This document shows positions 17,360 through 24,928 of a stretch of DNA of 64,000 nucleotides, piece by piece; the stretch's first letter is position 1, and each line of letters starts with the position of its first letter. A program made the position numbers and the translations under genes. The stretch comes from Ohtaekwangia sp. (lineage in GTDB: Bacteria; Bacteroidota; Bacteroidia; Cytophagales; Cyclobacteriaceae): positions 62,001 to 126,000 of the forward strand of contig JAJNPV010000050.1 of the NCBI GenBank assembly GCA_021155195.1, written 5' to 3'. A model generated the notes under the pieces. It ran no database searches and was not told the origin of the DNA. It saw nothing but the letters and a program-made list of their open reading frames with translations.

Positions 17360-18121
17360 ATGAAAAAATTTCAAAATAAAACGGCAATTGTTACCGGAGC
17401 AGGCCAGGGCATTGGTCTTGAAATTTGCCGTCAGCTTGCAGCGCATGGAGCCAATGTTGTTTTAAATGATATTGAAGTTACGTTGGCTGAAGAAGCAACA
17501 CGTTCTATTCAACAAGAGAAAGGAGTTTGTCTCGCTTATCCTGGTGATTGCTCAGAATTTTCATTTATCCAAACCATGATAAATGAAACGGTGAAAAAAT
17601 TCGGAAGTGTAGATATAATAATTGCAAACGCAGGCATTACGCTGTTTGGAGATTTTCTTGAATACAAGCCTGAAGATTTTAATAAAGTAATGCAGGTTAA
17701 TTTAGGTGGTAGTTTCTTTCTAACACAACAAGCTGCCCGGCAAATGAAAGAGCAAGGAACCGGGGGAAGAATTTTATTAATGTCATCTGTAACGGGGCAT
17801 CAGGCTCATAAAAATCTTGCAGCCTATGGAATGAGTAAAGCGGCTCTGGAAATGCTGGCAAAAAATCTCGTACTGGAATTATCTCCCTACAACATTACTA
17901 TAAACGCCATTGCACCAGGTGCCACTATTACTGAACGCACTAAGAGTGATCCCAACTATGAAAAAACCTGGTCGGGCATTACACCAATTGGTAAGCCAGC
18001 CACTACAAAGGACATTGCAAATGCAGCACTCTTTTTAGTATCGCAAGAAGCCGGTCATATTACAGGTCAATCGTTAGTGATTGATGGCGGCTGGACAAGT
18101 GTGAGTCCTTCACCATATTGA
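17360..18121 (+). CDS. SDR-family NAD(P)-dependent oxidoreductase
   Basis: A classical short-chain dehydrogenase of 253 aa: TGAGQGIG (12-19) binds the cofactor, NAG at 89-91 is the structural Asn segment, SSVTG holds the catalytic Ser and YGMSK the Tyr-Lys pair. INAIAPGA and the DGGW C terminus are typical of glucose dehydrogenase/FabG-like SDRs. Together with the sugar-acid dehydratase upstream it may act in a non-phosphorylative sugar route, oxidising a sugar or keto-deoxy acid (inference). It starts only 6 bp after hepT and so depends on the upstream promoter or one within the toxin-antitoxin pair. Confidence 0.88.
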   Translation: MKKFQNKTAIVTGAGQGIGLEICRQLAAHGANVVLNDIEVTLAEEATRSIQQEKGVCLAYPGDCSEFSFIQTMINETVKKFGSVDIIIANAGITLFGDFLEYKPEDFNKVMQVNLGGSFFLTQQAARQMKEQGTGGRILLMSSVTGHQAHKNLAAYGMSKAALEMLAKNLVLELSPYNITINAIAPGATITERTKSDPNYEKTWSGITPIGKPATTKDIANAALFLVSQEAGHITGQSLVIDGGWTSVSPSPY

Positions 18122-18166
18122 AGGACGAAATTTTAAAGGGATGAAGTACGAATTACTTTTTTATTG

Positions 18167-18676
18167 ATGATTCAGTTTACAACTACGCTTTATAAATTTG
18201 ACAAGCAAGGTGAAAAAACCGGTTGGACGTATTTCGAAATCTCCTCCAGGCAGGCCCATCGGCTTAAACCGAATTGTAAGGTTTCGTTTCGGGTAAAAGG
18301 TTCCATTGATTCATTCACTTTTCAAAAAACTGCTTTGCTACCCATGGGCGATGGAAAATTTATCATGCCTTTCAACGCAGCCATGCGAAAAGCAACTGGA
18401 AAAAAACTAGGCGATAAAATAAAAGTAGTGCTTGAAGCTGATGACCGTAAACTTGAAATTTCAGCTGACTTGATGAAGTGCTTAAAAGAAGATCCGATGG
18501 CTATGGAATTCTTTTCATCGTTGCCAAAGTCTCATCAAAACTATTATAGCAAATGGATAGAGAGTGCTAAGACCCAACAAACAAAAACAAAACGCATTGT
18601 AGTTTCTTTACTGGCTTTTGCTAAAAAACAAAGCTATGGCGAAATGATGCGCAGCTATAAAGACATTGAAGTTTGA
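18167..18676 (+). CDS. DUF1905 + YdeI/OmdA-like protein
   Basis: A 169-aa soluble protein. Residues ~3-95 match DUF1905 (TTLYKFDKQGEKTGWTYFEI, then RVKGSIDSFTFQKTALLPMG and ATGKKLGDKI), a small beta-barrel-like fold. The C-terminal third (MEFFSSLPKSHQNYYSKWIE, then AKTQQTKTKRI) is the YdeI/OmpD-associated (bacteriocin-protection) helical domain. The family is widespread and its role is not settled. ATG 18167 is used; the preceding TTG is an unlikely start. It may be the end of the dehydratase-SDR transcription unit. The gene ends one base before the convergent hydrolase gene stop. Confidence 0.8.
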   Translation: MIQFTTTLYKFDKQGEKTGWTYFEISSRQAHRLKPNCKVSFRVKGSIDSFTFQKTALLPMGDGKFIMPFNAAMRKATGKKLGDKIKVVLEADDRKLEISADLMKCLKEDPMAMEFFSSLPKSHQNYYSKWIESAKTQQTKTKRIVVSLLAFAKKQSYGEMMRSYKDIEV

Positions 18677-19489
18677 TCATCTAAAATTGGAATCCAGAAA
18701 TTCCAGCAGGTGCTCGTTGAACATTTCAGGGTTTTCTAAATTACTTAAATGCCCCGCCTCTTCAATAATATGCAACGTTGATCCCTTTATCGCCCTATGC
18801 ATTTTCTCTGCAGTCTCTGGCGTTGTTACTTTATCTTCCTGGCCAACCAAAATAGCAACCGGAATTTTTATTTTGGAAAGCGAGGAGCAAGTTTCGTTTC
18901 TATCGGCTAGTGCCTGAAGCGTGAGACAAATATTTTCTGGTTTCGACTTTAAAATTGTTTCTTCAATGAACAGGACTTCATTCATTTTCCTTTCCAACGA
19001 AGCGGGAGCAAACAAATTCTTCAATGATTCCTGTGCATATACCGTAAGTCCATTGCGTTGAATGAAATCAATCGTTTTCTTTCTCTTCTCTTTGCCTTCT
19101 GCAGTATCGGCACCACATTGGGTATCGCAAAGGATCAAGCCGGCAAATCGATCCTGATTCTTTTTAATGGCATTGAGCGCAATGTATCCGCCCATGGATA
19201 AGCCCACCACAATCGCTTTTTCAATATGGAGTTCATCCATAAGGGAAATTAAATCATCTCCAAATTGCGAAATGCTAAATGCAGGTGATCCAGCTTCTGT
19301 TTCACCATGGCCGCGCACATCATAAGCAATGAGGCGATAATTTTCCTTGATAGCATGCACCTGCTTTTCCCACATCCATTTATTAAATGGAAATCCGTGA
19401 ATAAAAATTATAGGAAATCCGGTAGATGATCCTCCTTCCAGATAACTTACTTGTAAATCGTTAACACGAATGTTCTTCTCTTCTAGCAT
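18677..19489 (-). CDS. Alpha/beta hydrolase
   Basis: A 270-aa alpha/beta-hydrolase-fold enzyme. IFIHGFPFNKWMW forms the oxyanion region, VVGLSMGGYIAL holds the nucleophile Ser of the GxSxG elbow, GQEDKVTTPETA the acidic residue and EEAGHLSNLE the catalytic His. The overall look is like 3-oxoadipate enol-lactonase or esterase-type family members, but substrate cannot be inferred. No signal peptide, so cytoplasmic. It is convergent with the YdeI-like gene and downstream of the broken aldo/keto reductase gene. Confidence 0.88.
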   Translation of the reverse strand: MLEEKNIRVNDLQVSYLEGGSSTGFPIIFIHGFPFNKWMWEKQVHAIKENYRLIAYDVRGHGETEAGSPAFSISQFGDDLISLMDELHIEKAIVVGLSMGGYIALNAIKKNQDRFAGLILCDTQCGADTAEGKEKRKKTIDFIQRNGLTVYAQESLKNLFAPASLERKMNEVLFIEETILKSKPENICLTLQALADRNETCSSLSKIKIPVAILVGQEDKVTTPETAEKMHRAIKGSTLHIIEEAGHLSNLENPEMFNEHLLEFLDSNFR

Positions 19490-19573
19490 AACAATATTTA
19501 AATAACAAGATAATGGATGTTCGATACTGGATTGTTTTTTACCAATAACTAGAATCCACTATCATAATAAGAA

Positions 19574-20590
19574 TCATCTGATCACTCTATCCTTCATTCC
19601 TCCATACAGTATATCCAAAACTGTGCCTTCCGTGAGAAACTTTTGTGGGAAAGGAAGTTCCACCTTCGAAATTTCATTGAGTTGATTCATTACATCAATA
19701 GGAATCTCGAAATTTAAACAGCCTAACACGTCTTCCACCTGACTCACCTAGGTAGCCCCCACAATAGGGATCACCGATTGGTTTTTATTTTGTCTTGTCC
19801 AATTGATGGCCAATTGGGAAGCACTAACCCCGAGCTGGGTAGCAGCCTCTACAACTTTTTGGGCTATTGACGTTGCTCTGTCTCCCAGTCGGATGCTGGA
19901 TTCGGGTAGCCGACCTTTATCGCCTTTTAAATATTTTCCCGTAAGGACACCACCACCCAACGGAGCCCAGGGGGTTACTGTCATCCCAAATGCCTTAGCC
20001 ATCGGCATCAATTCAGCTTCAACTGTGCGCTGCAACAAACTGTATTCGATCTGTAATCCAACAAATTGATTCCAGCCACGAAGTTGCGACATGGTGTTTG
20101 CCTGACTGACAACCCACGCAGGTGTATCGCTTATCCCTATGTAATGAACCAGGCCTCGGGAGACTAAATCTTCAAGTCCTTTCATGATCTCTTCGGTAGG
20201 GGTCCAGCCATCCCAGGCATGTACCCAAAGTAAATCGATATAATCGGTATTGAGCCGCCATAAACTATCCTTTACGCTGCGCATCATATTCTTACGATGA
20301 TTGCCCACAAAGTTTAAGTCGCCACCTTGATCACGAAGGGAATATTTTGTAGCCACCACAAAATGATCGCGGTCTTTGGCAATAAAGTCGCCAACAAATT
20401 TTTCAGAGGTTCCCTCCGTATAGCGATTAGCCGTATCAATAAAATTGCCGCCCGCATTTGCGTAAGCATCAAATATCTGCTGGCTAAGTTGTTTATCGCA
20501 GCCCCAGTTCCATTCGGTACCAAAGCCCATGGTGCCTAAAGCAAGTTCAGAAACCCTCAAACCGGATTGGCCTAGTAGTCTATAATTCAT
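19574..20590 (-). pseudogene. Aldo/keto reductase with in-frame amber stop
   Basis: The first 280 codons encode an aldo/keto reductase: MNYRLLGQSGLRVSELALGT, the DTANRY active-site Tyr/Asp region, TKYSLRD, WVHAWDGWTP and the IGISDTP strand. The frame hits TAG at 19750-19748 straight after VIPIVGAT. The same frame stays open for 57 more codons to TGA at 19576-19574 and reads VSQVEDVLGCLNFEIP and onward, exactly the expected C terminus of the family (cofactor-closing helices). One codon change (AAG or CAG to TAG) would restore a 338-aa enzyme. The loss of the last helices probably inactivates it unless the amber is read through. Could also be a sequencing error. Confidence 0.85.
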
Positions 20591-20688
20591 AGAAGTGATT
20601 GATTATTGCCGAAACAAGCCAATAATTGGCAAAAAAGTTTAGAAATGAGCCCTAATAATCTAATATGTGGACAAGTTTATTTCTAAGT

Positions 20689-20719
20689 TTTGCACAATTG
20701 CAATTCTCTTTTACCTTTG
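20689..20719 (+). promoter_or_regulatory. Bacteroidota housekeeping promoter of tRNA-Val
   Basis: TTTG at 20689-20692, a 19-bp spacer and TACCTTTG at 20712-20719 give an exact TTTG-N19-TAnnTTTG promoter, the consensus for the primary sigma factor in this phylum. The tRNA begins 13 bp after the -7 element. Confidence 0.88.
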
Positions 20720-20732
20720 CAGTCCTTAAAAA

Positions 20733-20807
20733 GGGAGCTTAGCTCAGCTGGTTCAGAGCATCTGCCTTACAAGCAGAGGGTCGGGGGTTCGAACCCCTCA
20801 GCTCCCA
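20733..20807 (+). tRNA. tRNA-Val (anticodon TAC)
   Basis: A 75-nt cloverleaf: acceptor GGGAGCT pairs with AGCTCCC, D arm around AGCTCAGCTGGTTCAGAGC, anticodon arm CTGCC-TTACAA-GCAG with TAC in the loop (valine, GUN codons), T arm CGGGGGTTCGAACCCC. The discriminator is A; CCA is not encoded. It has a consensus promoter upstream and a 12-bp terminator hairpin downstream. Its 3' 28 nt are repeated at 21067-21094. Confidence 0.96.
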
Positions 20808-20810
20808 CAA

Positions 20811-20839
20811 AACGAAGCCACTTTCACAGTGGCTTCGTT
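20811..20839 (+). terminator. Intrinsic terminator of tRNA-Val
   Basis: AACGAAGCCACT (20811-20822) and AGTGGCTTCGTT (20828-20839) make a perfect 12-bp stem with a 5-nt loop, followed by ATTTAT. It starts 3 bp after the tRNA and ends 4 bp before the GIY-YIG start codon, so the nuclease remnant is not expected to be co-transcribed efficiently. Confidence 0.85.
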
Positions 20840-20843
20840 ATTT

Positions 20844-21057
20844 ATGAATGCCCTATTATACATTCTTTTTTCTTCAACTGCTGGGAAGTTTTATATAGGA
20901 CATACCACTGAACCGATAGAAGAAAGACTGCGTAAGCATAACTCTAATCACAAAGGGCTTTACAGGAAAATTCCAAGACTGGAAGATTGTATATAGAGAA
21001 ATTTATCCCTCTAAGGAACTTGCTTACATCGCTGGTTCAGGGCATCCCGCCCTTTAG
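20844..21057 (+). pseudogene. Frameshifted GIY-YIG endonuclease inserted after tRNA-Val
   Basis: From ATG 20844 the frame reads MNALLYILFSSTAGKFYIGH, the LYI...YIG signature of GIY-YIG nucleases, then EERLRKHNSNHKG with the catalytic Arg. At the GGG run 20955-20957 the frame is lost; one base fewer continues as FTGKFQDWKIVYREIYPSKE and LAY, the normal family continuation. The shifted frame then runs into the tRNA-like segment at 21031 and stops at TAG 21055-21057, so the C-terminal metal-binding REREIK helix is missing. It is about 70 codons against ~80-100 normally. It lies between tRNA-Val and a copy of the tRNA 3' part, suggesting an integrated element that has decayed. Confidence 0.8.
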
Positions 21058-21092
21058 GCGGGAGGGCGGGGGTTCGAACCCCTCAGCTCCCA
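21031..21092 (+). pseudogene. tRNA-Val 3' fragment with replaced anticodon arm
   Basis: GCTGGTTCAG (D loop) and the whole T arm and acceptor 3' strand of tRNA-Val reappear here. 28 nt (21067-21094) are identical to 20782-20809. The 5' acceptor strand is missing, and the anticodon arm is replaced by a GC hairpin, TCCCGCC-CTTTA-GGCGGGA (21045-21063). It cannot fold as a full tRNA. It marks the right end of the inserted GIY-YIG segment. Confidence 0.85.
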
Positions 21093-21095
21093 CAC

Positions 21096-21125
21096 AAGCC
21101 TCGAAGAAATTCAGGGCTTTTTTTA
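21096..21125 (+). terminator. Weak terminator after the tRNA fragment
   Basis: AAGCC (21096-21100) pairs with GGCTT (21115-21119) and runs into TTTTTTATT. The stem is short with a 14-nt loop. By position it could be the original tRNA-Val terminator displaced by the insertion. Confidence 0.4.
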
Positions 21126-21233
21126 TTCCCTTCTCACCGGTTAGTCCGCAAACATTAAGCATTGTCAATAATAATCCTCCCATTCTTTGGTTTAATACTT
21201 GTAGTGTATTTTTGTGCTACCATTTTTTAAACT

Positions 21234-23711
21234 TTGAAGACCTTCCGGAAATTACTTCTCTACATCAGTATTTTCCTTGCTGTACTCATAAGCGGGTTGG
21301 CAATCTCTGTCTTCCTGTTTAAGGATCGAATTATCAAGCAGTTTGTAAACGAGGCCAATAAACAACTTAACACTCCGGTCAAGATTGGCAAGATTGATAT
21401 CTCCATGCTTTCTGATTTCCCAAACCTGGCCATTGTTTTCACGGATGTATACATTGAAGACAGTCACCCAGGCATCTATCCCCTACTCACAGCTGAACGA
21501 ATCGCGTTCAATTTAAATCCTATTGAAGTTTGGCGCGGCAACTATTCCATTCGGGGGCTCTCCGTTACCGGGAGTGAGACAAATTTAAAAATTAACCCGG
21601 CAGGCAAAACCAATTTTAATATTATAAAAGAAGGAAGTGGAGGAAGTAGCGGAACCGTTCAATTCGATTTAAAAAATGTAACGCTCACAAAAACTATTGT
21701 GAGTTATCTTGATCAGCAGGTAAACCAACATCATGTATTTAATAGTGAACAATTGGCTGCCTCCATTCTTGTAACAGGAGACCTTTACCAGATTGAAGCG
21801 GATGGAAATGTGTTGGTGGAACAAATTGGGATTGGCAATTCACTCTTTCTCGCCAACAAAAATTTTATTGTGGATGCTTATGTGGATTACGATGACGATA
21901 AAAAAAGTGTTTTAATCAAACCTTCCACATTGAAAATTGGGCGCTCTCAATTTGCGGTGGATGGCAATTATGCATATAAAGAGAAAAACCTGATTGACAT
22001 CAAAGCGGAAGGAAAGAACACGGATATTCAAACCTTGCTCTCCCTATTGCCAGAAGAAGCAAGCAAAAAATTAAATAAGTATCGGAGTGATGGAGATGTT
22101 TTTTTCAACCTTTCCCTAAAAGGCGAGATTAGCGAAAAGAAGAGTCCGTTCATTTCAGTAGCATTTGGCTGCACCGATGCCACCTTGTTTCATCCCGATT
22201 ATCAATCCAGGATTTCACATGCAAACCTGAATGGTTCGTTTGCTAGTCCTTCCTTAACCGATCTATCAAAAGCTCAACTTTTTTTAAAGGACATGGACGG
22301 AGAACTGAACGGAAAATTATTCAAAGCCAATCTTTCCGTTCGCACGTTTGACGATCCTTACATCGTATTTGATTTTAAAGGCGATTTGGATGCGGCTTCT
22401 GTTTTCAATTTCTACCCGATTGAAGACCTGACTGAATTGGAAGGTCTTCTTACGGCCGATATATCATTTGAAGGACAAACTTCTTTACTCAAGAAAAAAG
22501 CAACGGCCCAAAAAGTAACTACCAGCGGTTCTATTGGGCTTTCACACATCAACTTTGCATACGGTAAACAAAACATTCACTTTCGTGATATCAACGGCTC
22601 GTTGCAGTTTAATAACAATGACCTTGCGCTTAGCAATGTGACCGGATATTTTGAAAACAGTGATTTCCGGCTCAACGGGTTTTTTAAAAACATCATTACC
22701 TTTTTAATTTTTGAAAATCAACCGATTGGCATTGAAACTGACTTACGATCAAATTTTTTGGATCTGGATCAATTGTTTGCTATTGGCTTTAGTGATGAAC
22801 AATCTGAGAATTATCAGTTTAAAATTTCACCTAACCTGCAGCTTAACTTCAATTGCGATGTGAAGAGCATGCGCTACAAGCGCTTTAAACCAAAGAATAT
22901 TAAAGGTGATCTCCTGGTAAAAAATCAGGTAGCCGTTTCACGTAACATCACCATGAATACATTAGGTGGTCAATTAACTGTTAACGGAATTGTAGATGCT
23001 AAAAATCCTAAAGTAATAGACGTAATAAGTTCCATGAAACTAAATGGACAGCACCTGGACAGCATCTTTTATGTGTTTGATAATTTCTATCAGGACTTTA
23101 TACAAGACAAACATTTGAAAGGGCAGGCCTATGCGAATGTAGAGTTAGAAATGACGCTTAATGAAAAACTACACCTTATTCCGCCTACGCTGATTGCCGA
23201 TATTGGAGTTACCATTAAAAACGGTGAACTCAACAATTTCGAGCCCATGAAGAAGCTAAACAAATATTTGGACGATGAAAGTTTGAGTAGACTGCGATTT
23301 GCCGATTTGAAAAATGACATTCATATCGAGAATAAGACAATCTATATACCTCAAATGGAAATTAAAACCAACGCTACCACTATTCAATTAAGTGGCACAC
23401 ATACCTTCGATCAGGTAATTGATTATCGCGTGGTGGCTCCTTTACGCAATAAAAACAAAATTGACCCCGATGAAGCTTTTGGCGCTGTTGAAGATGATGG
23501 AGTTGGCAAGACCAAACTGTTTTTAAAAATTACGGGCACAACAGATAAGTACACCATCAGTTACGATAAAGATGCTGTGAAGAAAAAAATCGCCATCGAT
23601 CTTAAAAAAGAAGTTCAGGAATTAAAAGATGCTTTCAAACTAAAAGGCATCAAGAAGAAAAAAGAACTGGAGCTAACAGACGAAGAGTTTGATTGGGAAA
23701 TTGATAATTGA
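21234..23711 (+). CDS. AsmA-family envelope protein
   Basis: An 825-aa protein with one N-terminal membrane anchor (about 7-29) and a long periplasmic beta-rich body. The N-terminal RIIKQFVNEANKQLNTPVKI followed by IDISMLSDFPNLAI is the AsmA-like entry seen in Bacteroidota, and the C-terminal third (IKNGELNNFEPMKKLNKYLD) is the AsmA C-terminal domain. AsmA/TamB/YhdP proteins form lipid-conducting bridges between the membranes and affect outer-membrane assembly. Start is TTG 21234; no in-frame ATG exists before the anchor. It ends in a Lys-rich tail. It converges with mazG. Confidence 0.82.
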   Translation: MKTFRKLLLYISIFLAVLISGLAISVFLFKDRIIKQFVNEANKQLNTPVKIGKIDISMLSDFPNLAIVFTDVYIEDSHPGIYPLLTAERIAFNLNPIEVWRGNYSIRGLSVTGSETNLKINPAGKTNFNIIKEGSGGSSGTVQFDLKNVTLTKTIVSYLDQQVNQHHVFNSEQLAASILVTGDLYQIEADGNVLVEQIGIGNSLFLANKNFIVDAYVDYDDDKKSVLIKPSTLKIGRSQFAVDGNYAYKEKNLIDIKAEGKNTDIQTLLSLLPEEASKKLNKYRSDGDVFFNLSLKGEISEKKSPFISVAFGCTDATLFHPDYQSRISHANLNGSFASPSLTDLSKAQLFLKDMDGELNGKLFKANLSVRTFDDPYIVFDFKGDLDAASVFNFYPIEDLTELEGLLTADISFEGQTSLLKKKATAQKVTTSGSIGLSHINFAYGKQNIHFRDINGSLQFNNNDLALSNVTGYFENSDFRLNGFFKNIITFLIFENQPIGIETDLRSNFLDLDQLFAIGFSDEQSENYQFKISPNLQLNFNCDVKSMRYKRFKPKNIKGDLLVKNQVAVSRNITMNTLGGQLTVNGIVDAKNPKVIDVISSMKLNGQHLDSIFYVFDNFYQDFIQDKHLKGQAYANVELEMTLNEKLHLIPPTLIADIGVTIKNGELNNFEPMKKLNKYLDDESLSRLRFADLKNDIHIENKTIYIPQMEIKTNATTIQLSGTHTFDQVIDYRVVAPLRNKNKIDPDEAFGAVEDDGVGKTKLFLKITGTTDKYTISYDKDAVKKKIAIDLKKEVQELKDAFKLKGIKKKKELELTDEEFDWEIDN

Positions 23712-23715
23712 AATC

Positions 23716-24528
23716 TTAAAGAGATTTAGCCTTATTCCAATACTCATCCATTTCAGCTAACGTCATCTCTCCCACCACCTTACCATCTTTTGCTGATTCC
23801 CTTTCCAAATATTGAAAGCGTTTAATGAATTTTTTGTTCGTACGTTCTAATGCCTCTTCGGGATCGATGTTGATGAACCTGGCATAGTTTACCAATGAGA
23901 AAAGCAAATCACCAAACTCGGCCATCGCTTTTTCATGGTTGATGGTTTCGTTTGATTCTGTATTGAACTCATTTTTAAACTCCTGCATTTCTTCTTCTAC
24001 TTTCTGCCATACTTGCTCTTTTCGTTCCCAATCAAAACCTACCCCGCGCGCTTTATCCTGAATACGAATGGACTTTACTAAAGCTGGTAATGATTTAGGC
24101 ACACCTTCCAGTACAGATTTATTCCCGGTCTTTAATTTTATTTTCTCCCAATTTTCTTTTACAGTTTTCTCATCATCAGCTACCACATCACTGTAAACAT
24201 GCGGATGTCTCACAATCAGTTTATCACAAATGCTATTCAACACATCCGAAACATCAAACACACCAGCTTCCGCAGCAATGCGGGCATAAAACACATTATG
24301 CAACATTAAATCACCGAGTTCTTTTTTTATTTCTGTCAGGTCTCCTTCTAAAATTGCATCTGAGAGTTCATACGTCTCTTCTATCGTAAGATGTCGCAAA
24401 CTTTCCAGGGTTTGCTTTTTATCCCACGGACAATTTTCGCGCAACTCATCCATAATCGTCAACAGACGATCAAACGCTTTTAATTTGGCTTCACGATTTA
24501 AATCAGGGGCAGAAAGTGGTTTTTTCAT
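23716..24528 (-). CDS. mazG: Nucleoside triphosphate pyrophosphohydrolase MazG
   Basis: A 270-aa cytoplasmic enzyme hydrolysing (d)NTPs to NMP and PPi, thought to clear damaged nucleotides. Two MazG domains are visible: the first has LRENCPWDKKQTLESLRHLT and then EETYELSDAI and KKELGDLMLHNVFYA (metal-binding ExxE...ExxD), the second EEEMQEFKNEF and AEFGDLLFSLVNYARF. RIQDKARGVGFDW links them as in E. coli MazG. No mazEF genes are near. The gene is single, divergent from a small membrane protein gene. Confidence 0.95.
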   Translation of the reverse strand: MKKPLSAPDLNREAKLKAFDRLLTIMDELRENCPWDKKQTLESLRHLTIEETYELSDAILEGDLTEIKKELGDLMLHNVFYARIAAEAGVFDVSDVLNSICDKLIVRHPHVYSDVVADDEKTVKENWEKIKLKTGNKSVLEGVPKSLPALVKSIRIQDKARGVGFDWERKEQVWQKVEEEMQEFKNEFNTESNETINHEKAMAEFGDLLFSLVNYARFINIDPEEALERTNKKFIKRFQYLERESAKDGKVVGEMTLAEMDEYWNKAKSL

Positions 24529-24596
24529 GATTCTGTAAACTTAACAATTGAATGAGGTGTTGTATCTTTGTTGTTCAGGAAAAACACAAAAATAGT

Positions 24597-24836
24597 ATGC
24601 TGGTATTTTTTCTCGCTCTGGGTGTATTTGCTTTATTCTTCGCTTTAATGTCAGTGAGGTTGCTCTTTGTTAAAAATGGAGAGTTTAGAGGCACATGTGC
24701 TACACAAAGTCCATTTTTAGCGAAAGAAGGAATTACCTGCGGGTACTGCGGAAAAACACTAGGTGAAGGTGACCCTTGTGGTGATCCAGAAAAAGAATCA
24801 AAAGCTGCAGCTATGCCTGCAATTAAAAAGGGTTAA
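24597..24836 (+). CDS. Small membrane protein with Cys-rich tail
   Basis: A 79-aa protein started at ATG 24597 (MLVFFLALGVFALFFALMSV), one N-terminal membrane helix and a short tail. The tail contains GTCATQSPFL and ITCGYCGKTLGEGDPCG, four to five Cys that could bind a metal or form disulfides. Short proteins with this GTCA-S/T-QxP...CxxCGK plan are common in Bacteroidota and usually listed as membrane or secreted proteins of unknown role. An upstream frame extension to 24552 is unlikely. TATCTTTG at 24563-24570 is a possible -7 element. Confidence 0.68.
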   Translation: MLVFFLALGVFALFFALMSVRLLFVKNGEFRGTCATQSPFLAKEGITCGYCGKTLGEGDPCGDPEKESKAAAMPAIKKG

Positions 24837-24863
24837 ACTAACAGGCCTTTGGCCTCAACCCTT
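24828..24863 (+). terminator. Two-step hairpin after the small membrane protein gene
   Basis: AAGGGTT (24828-24834) pairs with AACCCTT (24857-24863), enclosing AGGCC-TTT-GGCCT (24843-24855). Tail is CATTAGTAATAATT, so the U-tract is poor. It separates the small gene from glmM. Confidence 0.5.
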
Positions 24864-24897
24864 CATTAGTAATAATTCATTGCTCCATTCATTTTAT

Positions 24898-24905
24898 TAA
24901 ATTTG
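24898..24905 (+). promoter_or_regulatory. Possible -7 element upstream of glmM
   Basis: TAAATTTG matches TAnnTTTG and lies 23 bp before the GTG start of glmM. No TTTG is found at the expected -33 spacing, so only half the promoter is supported. Confidence 0.4.
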
Positions 24906-24928
24906 CGGTCACATTAATTTATTGTTTA

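Noticed and set aside
20690..20911. ORF spanning the tRNA-Val gene
   Set aside because: Its codons are the tRNA and its terminator read as protein; the tRNA call explains the sequence fully.
20987..21322. ORF across the tRNA fragment and AsmA start
   Set aside because: It is an alternative frame of the GIY-YIG remnant and the duplicated tRNA end; the peptide has no family likeness and overlaps the AsmA gene.
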